Assembly (NCBI GenBank): GCA_036939755.1
Contig: JALLAZ010000322.1
Coordinates: 1-17,264 of the forward strand
Origin: Stephanodiscus triporus
Lineage: Eukaryota; Bacillariophyta; Thalassiosirophyceae; Thalassiosirales; Thalassiosiraceae
Length of the DNA stretch: 17,264 nucleotides
Direction: 5' to 3'
Shown here one piece after another: positions 1 through 5,888 of the stretch. Under the pieces are notes generated by a model, which saw only the letters and a program-made list of their open reading frames with translations, was not told the origin of the DNA and did no database searches. Each line of letters opens with the position of its first letter. Within the stretch, counting starts at the first letter, position 1. A program made the translations under genes and the position numbers.

Positions 1-115
1 CCAGCAAAATTTAAGATACGCCAGCAAAAACAACGCCAGAAAATACCGGCACTCATTTTTTTAGGGAGGTGGAAGAGTGAAGACGCCGACATGACAGCAG
101 ATCGATGATCAAATA

Positions 116-1267
116 ATGTCGTTTACAATCGTGAATTTGGCGCGTGCGACAGTGTTCGGCCTGATGGTGACGAGCGTTTCATCGGCGCCATCGACGGGGG
201 AGGCGTTCTCGCACGCGTCGTCGTCGTCGTCGCGCATCGTTCGACTCGGGCGACGAGCGCCGCCGCCGATGTCTAACGGGCCCTTCCTCTCCACCCGACG
301 CGCGTCGATCCTCCCCGATGACGACGACGACGACGACGACGACGAACGAGTGAAGACGTTCCCGCCACGGTCCGGCACGTCGGACGACCCGTGTCGCCGT
401 CGGAGGAATGTCCTCGTCTCCCTCGTCGCCAAAACGCTCGTCGTCGCGTCGCCCGTTTCCGGCCTGCTGTTCGGACTGCCCATGCCGTCCGGGGCATCGA
501 CCAGGGATCCGAGGACGGGAATACTCCTGCCCTCCGAGGGGGAGATCGAATCGTCCATCCCGACGACGTGGGACGACGAGTCTAACCCGATATCCGGTCG
601 GGAGGGAAACGATATATCCTCCCTCTTCTCGCGGCTCGACTCCTCCCCGGATGCCGCGTTCTACGCCGAGCCGCGATTCGCGGAACACGTCGACGATCGG
701 GCCGTGGAATCCATGACGTCCTACGTCTCGGACAGGCTCCTGAGGCGGGACGATTCCGTATTGGACCTGTGCTCAAGCTGGACGAGTCACATCCGACCGG
801 GGCTGCGGGAGGGATTGGGACTGAAACGCGTGGCGGGGCTCGGGATGAACGCCAAGGAATTGGAGGCCAATCCATCCCTGACGGAGTGGACGGTGATGGA
901 CCTGAACGCCGACGGGAACGTCAGACTACCGTACGACGACGGGAGCTTCGACGTTGTGATGATCCAGCTCAGCGTTGACTACCTCATCCATCCCCTCGAG
1001 GTCATGAGGGAGGCCTCGCGAGTGCTGAGGAAAGACGGGAGGATCGCCGTGCTGTTTTCGAACCGACTGTTCCTAAGCAAGGCCGTCGGGCTTTGGACGG
1101 GAAGCGATGACTTGGATCACGCGTACACCGTCGGCGCTTACCTTCGTTTTTGCGACGGCGGATTCGCGAATATCGCGGCGGAAGATTTATCGACAAGGCA
1201 ACGAAGGGGGAGAGAACGGGTGATAGTGGGCGATCCGATGTACGTGGTAACCGCGACCAAGAGTTGA
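116..1267 (+). CDS. Plastid-targeted SAM-dependent methyltransferase-like protein
   Basis: The protein has 383 residues. The N-terminus reads as a signal peptide ending in GEA|FSHA (F31), the diatom plastid-import motif. A Ser-rich, poly-Asp transit-like stretch follows. Four arginines (about 94-97) then lead into a hydrophobic segment (about 98-117) ending near SGAS, like a twin-arginine thylakoid-lumen signal. The C-terminal 200 residues resemble a class I (type 11) methyltransferase: a degenerate SAM loop VLDLCSSW (about 215), then LPYDDGSFDVVMIQLSVDYL (about 271-290) as motifs II/III, and a following EVMREASRVLRKDGR helix. The glycine-rich DxGxGxG of motif I is replaced by DLCSSWTSH, so substrate and activity are uncertain. 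A lumenal methyltransferase would be odd, because SAM would have to be present there. The ATG at 116 is chosen because it puts the signal peptide first. The gene is convergent with the next one, 164 bp away. Confidence 0.8.
   Translation: MSFTIVNLARATVFGLMVTSVSSAPSTGEAFSHASSSSSRIVRLGRRAPPPMSNGPFLSTRRASILPDDDDDDDDDERVKTFPPRSGTSDDPCRRRRNVLVSLVAKTLVVASPVSGLLFGLPMPSGASTRDPRTGILLPSEGEIESSIPTTWDDESNPISGREGNDISSLFSRLDSSPDAAFYAEPRFAEHVDDRAVESMTSYVSDRLLRRDDSVLDLCSSWTSHIRPGLREGLGLKRVAGLGMNAKELEANPSLTEWTVMDLNADGNVRLPYDDGSFDVVMIQLSVDYLIHPLEVMREASRVLRKDGRIAVLFSNRLFLSKAVGLWTGSDDLDHAYTVGAYLRFCDGGFANIAAEDLSTRQRRGRERVIVGDPMYVVTATKS
217..231. repeat. (TCG)n microsatellite inside a coding region
   Basis: Five perfect TCG units encode a poly-Ser run in the transit-like part of the methyltransferase-like protein. 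Length variation here would add or remove serines without shifting the frame. Confidence 0.85.
317..345. repeat. (GAC)n microsatellite encoding poly-Asp
   Basis: About nine near-perfect GAC units encode a run of aspartates between the plastid motif and the predicted twin-arginine segment of the methyltransferase-like protein. An acidic run is unusual inside a transit region, which is normally basic and hydroxylated. Confidence 0.85.
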
Positions 1268-1431
1268 TTTAAAAGATGACACCGAGAAGTATGCTTCTTA
1301 GAACGATGAATGCTATGGATGGTTCATTTGATCGACCAAGGAGAGCATTTCGATTTCTAATGAGTGCTCTGACTGAGATAAAATAGGTATGACTCGACAC
1401 TTGAGGTACGTTATCATCCCTTTTTGATCGT

Positions 1432-2343
1432 TCATACCAGTGCAAGCTTCTCCGGAATAGTGCCGAGCAAGTTATCATATTCCTTTCTACAATCCGAAAA
1501 GCTATTCAAAATTTGTATTTGCGCCGGCGCCGGCGCGCCGAGATCCCCTCGCAGACCCTGGCCGATGAGAACATCCGTCTCGCCCAGGTATCCAAGCAAT
1601 TCGTTCAGCGTGTACGTAATCCGGTATGCTTTCATTTCGAGTGCAGTGGCTTTGACGCTGCTGCTTGGGTTCCCATCGTTGCCGATACTTTCCGCCCTGT
1701 TCAATTTCATTGCCAGATTTCTTTCGCTATTCGAAGCATCGTTGAACACCCGAATGATCACTATTCCGGCGGCACTGACTTTGGGGATCACTTCCAATAG
1801 AGCCAACCCAGCCTTCTCGATGTCACCCCTCGCGACGAGATCTTGGGCAGCATCGAGTTGTTGCCTCTGATCCTTCAGCTGGTTCAGCGCTTCCGCGTAG
1901 GTTCGAGGATATGGAGTGGGCGGGACCCATCGCAAGTCCGGCGCGTACAGTTTCAACTTCTCCAACATGTTCACGTAGGGCGATTCGGCGGCGTCGATGG
2001 GCAACTTGTACACCCCGATACAATCCGGTCTAATGTCTCCACTTAGGCAAGCTGCATGTGCGGATTTGACATTCGTCAGCAGAACGAGCGATGATACGAA
2101 CGAGTATGCTAATTTTTCGACCAGCGTCCGTCGGTGCAGTGAATGATCATTTAAATTGCTATTTCTGATGCCAGTGGCATGGCGATTGTGTTCGTCGTCG
2201 CCACGCGAAGACGAAATTCGCGACTGATATTGCGTAGCGAGGTACGATCCACGCCTCTTTATCATCCCGCCGCAGCCTGACATGCTACTCATATCATTGA
2301 CGAATGCGAGTGAAGCGCAACACAAGAAATTTGGCACTTTCAT
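1432..2343 (-). CDS. Predicted thylakoid-lumen helical protein
   Basis: The reading frame opens at 2394. I prefer the Met codon at 2341-2343, because it puts a signal-peptide-like segment (MKVPNFLCCASLAFV) first, giving 303 residues. A twin-arginine motif (HRRTLVEKLAYSF, RR at 71-72) precedes a hydrophobic stretch ending in SAHA|ACL (cleavage after about residue 97), a classic lumen-processing site. The mature part is about 206 residues and begins with ACLSGDIRPDCIGVYKLP. It is mostly amphipathic helix, with Cys near its start and another near the C-terminus that could pair. It could be a four-helix bundle of the PsbQ-like kind, but I see no decisive family motif, so the function is unassigned. 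It is convergent with the methyltransferase-like gene and divergent from the RING gene. Confidence 0.8.
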   Translation of the reverse strand: MKVPNFLCCASLAFVNDMSSMSGCGGMIKRRGSYLATQYQSRISSSRGDDEHNRHATGIRNSNLNDHSLHRRTLVEKLAYSFVSSLVLLTNVKSAHAACLSGDIRPDCIGVYKLPIDAAESPYVNMLEKLKLYAPDLRWVPPTPYPRTYAEALNQLKDQRQQLDAAQDLVARGDIEKAGLALLEVIPKVSAAGIVIIRVFNDASNSERNLAMKLNRAESIGNDGNPSSSVKATALEMKAYRITYTLNELLGYLGETDVLIGQGLRGDLGAPAPAQIQILNSFSDCRKEYDNLLGTIPEKLALV

Positions 2344-2484
2344 TTCAGTCTCTGTCAGCGTCGATGGAGTGAGTGACCTAATAATTCTCTTCACTATCTA
2401 TCCGGTAAAAAATCAGAGCCATATGCATTCCGTACCATACCTAGGTATTGTACGGGCGAGCACCAGAAATCAACAGAGAGGACG
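2344..2484. promoter_or_regulatory. Shared divergent promoter region
   Basis: These 141 bp are all that separates the preferred start of the lumen-protein gene (-) from the RING gene start (+), so both promoters and both 5' UTRs must lie here or overlap the genes. The segment is AT-richer than its flanks. I see no clear TATA box or named motif. If the upstream Met at 2394 is used, the interval shrinks to 90 bp. Confidence 0.4.
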
Positions 2485-3807
2485 ATGGCTGATAATGAGA
2501 ACAATATTGGTGAGCAATCCCAAAGTTTCAACGCTGATAACAAGAGGGATGGCAGCAGTGGCAACTTCGATTCCGAACCGATAGGCGGAAGCGTCGACAA
2601 TGATGTAGACGCGACTGACGATTCGCGCGAAGAAGAGTGCGTCATTTGTTTTGAGAAGCTCTCCGTCCAAGAATGGGGGAGATGCACCCCGTGTGGACAC
2701 ACTTTTCACAAGACATGTTGGTGGGAATGGGAGAATGCGTACAATCAAAGAGTCAGTGAAAACAGGCAAGGGCACCGTGCTCGTTCTGAAGAAAACTGCA
2801 AATGTTGCTTGTGCAATACAGTAAACAAGAAGTTCGTTGATGGGAATGGAGATCCAGCTCACAACCCATCTCCATACATTGCAGTGGATGATCCAAGTGA
2901 CACAGGGGGAAATCGGTTTACCCATTTTTTACGGGATATTGGCGAGGAGGCAAGTGGATTCGTGAATTTCTTGCGCAGCGAATTCAGGGATCATTTGGGT
3001 GTAGGCGGGCCATTTACCCCGACAAGGAATAATAGAAACATCAACAATTCAGATCAAAGGGGGAGATCCAATGGTGGAAGTGACAACTCTAGTCCCAATC
3101 GTTGGAGGACCCATTCGTTTGTTCCTCCATTATTTGGGTCATGGAACAGCTCTTATGGAACCAGCAGCAGTGGGACGGCTCCCCCATTTCTGCCTCCTTT
3201 CTTTAGAAATCAAAGTAGCCATCAACAAACATCAGGTTCATCTCCTTTCAATTCAAATGCCAATCCATTCAACTTACTACAGCCTGGGACCCATGTTGTA
3301 ACACAGAACCTTGTACACTCACCCCACTTGAACCGTCAGCGTGGAGTAGTCCTACAATATCAACCACGATCTGCACGATACCTTGTTCGGTTAGAATCAG
3401 ACATTTCCAGTTTCATCACTGGCCATCCAGCGCCAGTGGCAATCAGGCCAGAAAATTTACTCCAAACTGCCAAAGTCAAAATCCAAGGGCTTCGAACAGA
3501 GCCAGCGCTGAATGGAAAGGAGGCGACTATCTGTGCATATTCTAGAAGCACAAATCGATACGTAGTCAAAGTGGATCACTTGCTGTCCACGAGAGAAATA
3601 AGCATACAGCCGACTAATATTCGCTTACCCAATGGTACAGTGATACGCTTGGAGGGGTTGCAGCAGGCGTCTCAGTGGAATGGAAAATATGGTACAATTA
3701 TATGTTTCGTCGAGGACACGAGTGGCGCAGCAGGGTCTGGGAGATATGAAGTAGGTTTGTCAAGGCAGTATGGAGTTCGAGTGAAAATAGAAAATGTCCG
3801 TCTTTGA
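2485..3807 (+). CDS. RING-H2 zinc-finger protein with three C-terminal beta modules
   Basis: The protein has 440 residues in a single exon. An acidic, Asn/Ser-rich start leads into a RING-H2 finger: C52-x2-C55, C70-x-H72, H75-x2-C78, C107-x2-C110. The loop between the sixth and seventh ligands is long (28 residues) and hydrophilic. This spacing is typical of E3 ubiquitin ligases. Residues 120-265 are low-complexity and rich in Asn, Ser and Pro. Residues 267-440 hold three related modules of about 54-61 residues (267-327, 328-381, 382-440). Each has the pattern hydrophobic-x-GL, then LNG or WNGK-x-G, then RY-x-V-x-hydrophobic, ending in a PxNhxL-like strand. They look like small SH3- or KOW-like barrels. 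The likely role is substrate-specific ubiquitination, with the modules binding partners. There is no membrane segment or signal peptide, so it is cytosolic or nuclear. Confidence 0.85.
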   Translation: MADNENNIGEQSQSFNADNKRDGSSGNFDSEPIGGSVDNDVDATDDSREEECVICFEKLSVQEWGRCTPCGHTFHKTCWWEWENAYNQRVSENRQGHRARSEENCKCCLCNTVNKKFVDGNGDPAHNPSPYIAVDDPSDTGGNRFTHFLRDIGEEASGFVNFLRSEFRDHLGVGGPFTPTRNNRNINNSDQRGRSNGGSDNSSPNRWRTHSFVPPLFGSWNSSYGTSSSGTAPPFLPPFFRNQSSHQQTSGSSPFNSNANPFNLLQPGTHVVTQNLVHSPHLNRQRGVVLQYQPRSARYLVRLESDISSFITGHPAPVAIRPENLLQTAKVKIQGLRTEPALNGKEATICAYSRSTNRYVVKVDHLLSTREISIQPTNIRLPNGTVIRLEGLQQASQWNGKYGTIICFVEDTSGAAGSGRYEVGLSRQYGVRVKIENVRL

Positions 3808-4140
3808 TTTATGATTAAGAGGTTACGAAAGTTATATGCATTTCGGTAAGCTTCACCAATATTGACATAAACATGCTAAAAAATCTAGATATCACGGTTG
3901 TCCAATAAGAAAGGTGGCAGCGAAGAAAAACAATTCTTTTCTTTTCGCTGTCAGATTTTGTTCCTCACCTTTCGTCGGGGAAAATTAAAGGGTTTGGGCC
4001 ATTTGGCCTGATCGCAGCTATGGTACTGTTGGAAGCCACATGTATGTCTATCGTAGAGAGTTGTTATTTTTTCTTCCATGGGCGGTTTATGCTTACGTAT
4101 GAACTTAGGAGTGAAATGATAAGAGTGCGAATTGCCAGGA
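3808..4140. other. Intergenic region between convergent genes
   Basis: These 333 bp hold the 3' ends of the RING gene (+) and of the truncated sulfotransferase copy (-). The segment is AT-rich. Short matching runs around 3919-3955 (GCAGCGAAGAAAA and TTTTCGCTG) could form a small hairpin near the RING 3' end. I see no ORF, tRNA or other feature. Confidence 0.5.
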
Positions 4141-4728
4141 TTATGTTTTTCCGTTTTCATCTCCGATGTCATCTTCTATTTCATCATCGCTACCATCTCC
4201 ACTGTCAGCGTTTCCACCATCAGAATTATCGCCCTCGTCATCTTCATCTTTCAGAGGCTGATCATTTTTCAATTCGGCTGGGTTCTGACCAATTGGATGA
4301 CACTTGCTGGTAGTATTATGCTTCTTCACCCAAAACGGACCAGGATGACAATTCATCACGCACTCGGGTGAAACCTTCGTATACTTTTGCAAGATCGTTC
4401 CAATATCCTTATTTTCTAACTCGGCCTCGACGTACGTCATCGACAGGTGAGACATGGCAAATTCACGAATTTTTTGAGTGTGAGCGTGGTAGAAGTTGAC
4501 CCAATACTCCTCTTCGCGCCTCTTCGGAAGGCTGTCGTACATGTTCCTCCAGTATTCCATGTTCTCCCCATCGTGCAACTTTCCATCGAATCCACAGTAT
4601 TTCTTTAACCGAACTATTATGCTGCCCCAGCCTTTCATGCTATTGTACAAACTTTTAGCATCTCGAATCACTAGCAATATTGTTGCGTTGGGGTGGTGCT
4701 TTGGAGGTCCCTGCAAGCAAATGGGCCC
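4141..4728 (-). pseudogene. 5'-truncated sulfotransferase copy (C-terminal half)
   Basis: This open frame encodes the C-terminal half of a sulfotransferase related to the copy at 16062-16919. It keeps the 3'-phosphate-binding segment (VIRDAKSLYNSMKGWGS), a helical C-terminal domain, and a strongly acidic Asp/Glu/Gly tail up to the stop at 4141-4143. Compared with the other copy it has a 45-bp in-frame deletion (15 residues) just after QGPP, and two base differences in 108 bp, both amino-acid changing (W to L, Y to H). Homology ends at about 4720, and an in-frame stop lies at 4729-4731, exactly where the satellite begins. The 5' PAPS-binding half and a real start are missing. It is either a pseudogene or one side of a mis-assembled full gene. 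In the second case its C-terminal part belongs to the copy that stops at the 'n' at 16061. Confidence 0.7.
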
Positions 4729-4990
4729 TCACAGCTCAGCGCTGAGCTATCCTCACAACGCTTAGCGCTGCGCTGCGCTGGGCTGAACTCTCACAGCGCT
4801 GAGCTCTCACAGCGCTTAGCTCTCTCAGCGCTGAGCTCTCTCAGCGCTGAGCTCTCACAGCGCTGAGCTCTCACAGCGCTGAGCTCTCACAGCGCTGCTG
4901 AGCGCTGAGCTCTAAGCGCTGAGCTCTGAGCGCTGGGCTCTACGGGCTGGGCTTACACAGCGCTGGGCTCTCAGCGCTGGGCTCTCGGAG
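4728..4990. repeat. 16-bp satellite (AGCGCT/GAGCTC array)
   Basis: A tandem array with a unit close to agcgctgagctctcac (16 bp). Each unit contains two 6-bp palindromes, AGCGCT and GAGCTC. The units are cleanest at about 4790-4905 and decay at both ends into variants such as agcgctgggctctc. There is no spacer diversity and no ORF. It directly abuts the truncated sulfotransferase copy. Confidence 0.85.
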
Positions 4991-5006
4991 CACCTCAAAA
5001 AAAATT

Positions 5007-5167
5007 AATGAGCGCGAAAGATCATCGAAGAGCGCGAACGAGCAATGAGCGAGCGCTGAGCCATCAGCGCTCTCTCACGTGCGCACGAACTGTTGTGGCT
5101 GACGCACGTGATGTGAGTTCGCGCTCATTCGTGCGCTGAAGCTCAGCCTCGCTCGTTCGCGCTCATT
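5007..5167. repeat. Imperfect inverted repeat, possible hairpin
   Basis: The left part (aatgagcgcgaa at 5007, agcgcgaacgagc at 5031, cgctgagc at 5053) recurs as reverse complement on the right (gctcagc and gctcgttcgcgctcatt, ending at 5167). A second, inner pair is built on CACGTG (near 5077 and 5105). The segment could fold into a cruciform. It shares AGCGC-rich words with the neighbouring satellite and probably derives from the same material. Confidence 0.6.
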
Positions 5168-5355
5168 ACCAAGTCGTCAACGAGTGGTGGTGGAGTACCA
5201 ATCGTGAGTTATCTTGTTGACAAGGAGGAGAAGGGGGGGGGAAATGTACTATTCCTACAGTACGTTTCCTACAGCGGAAAAGTCGGATAGTCCGAGTTTT
5301 TTTAGGCTCTAGCATGGTGGGGCTCTTGTTTTTTGGGCCGAGAGGGAGGTTCACA

Positions 5356-5403
5356 GTGAATTTGCCTTCAATTTGGGGGTGGTATATTCATGCCAAACGT
5401 ACA
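5356..5403 (+). repeat. Dispersed 48-bp repeat, copy A
   Basis: This stretch matches the reverse complement of 17197-17244 at 44 of 48 positions, with the shared core caatttgggggtggta. Similarity fades on both sides, so the copies may be remnants of a longer mobile or repeated element. Confidence 0.7.
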
Positions 5404-5449
5404 TTATCGTACATAATATATCTTGAGATTCGTTGTTGTCCGTTTACTT

Positions 5450-5710
5450 CTTGTCCAACTTCGCGAGAAGAGACAACCGCCAAAAACCTTTCTCGCACGT
5501 ACCCGACGTTGTTGAAAAACCAATACGGAGCAATACAAAGAGCTGCTATGCCCTTTGTCGTCATCGTGTGTACTTAAGTAGGAGTGGTACCACACTAGAT
5601 TTAAAATTTCTACTATAAAACATCCACCAATAACGACACACATGATGTGTATTCTCTCCCTTTTTACTTGTCCAACTCCGCGAGAAAAAGTCAAACCGCC
5701 GAAAACTGCC
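5450..5710 (+). repeat. Direct repeat pair, 217 bp apart
   Basis: cttgtccaacttcgcgagaa (5450-5469) recurs with one change at 5667-5686. In both places a gap-containing match follows, running into an accgcc-aaaac stretch. The second copy lies about 180 bp upstream of the peroxidase start codon, so the pair could be a duplicated regulatory segment or a piece of a short repeat element. Confidence 0.55.
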
Positions 5711-5888
5711 GCACACGCGCCCACAACCAGGCCTTTCTTTCTCTCGCCGCAGCGGCGGAAAACGTCGTGGTCGTGTTAATGATCGTGCCGCGTGGTCATG
5801 AGAATTAATTGAATGGGTGATCCACTGGCATCATAATCCCATCTTTAAAGTCAAGGAGGAGTACATTAATAGAGAGGGAGTAATAATC

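Larger units (their letters stand above)
5168..5888. other. Intergenic region upstream of the peroxidase gene
   Basis: About 720 bp with no convincing gene. It holds one copy of a dispersed 48-bp repeat (5356-5403) and two copies of a roughly 40-bp direct repeat (about 5450-5490 and 5667-5710). The promoter and 5' UTR of the peroxidase gene should lie in its right part. The short frames seen here have no coding character. Confidence 0.5.

Noticed and set aside
3951..4172. Short minus-strand frame downstream of the sulfotransferase copy
   Set aside because: It has no domain or targeting signal and overlaps the end of the sulfotransferase frame.
4728..4990. CRISPR-like array
   Set aside because: The unit is short and palindromic, there are no unique spacers, no cas genes, and the genome is eukaryotic.
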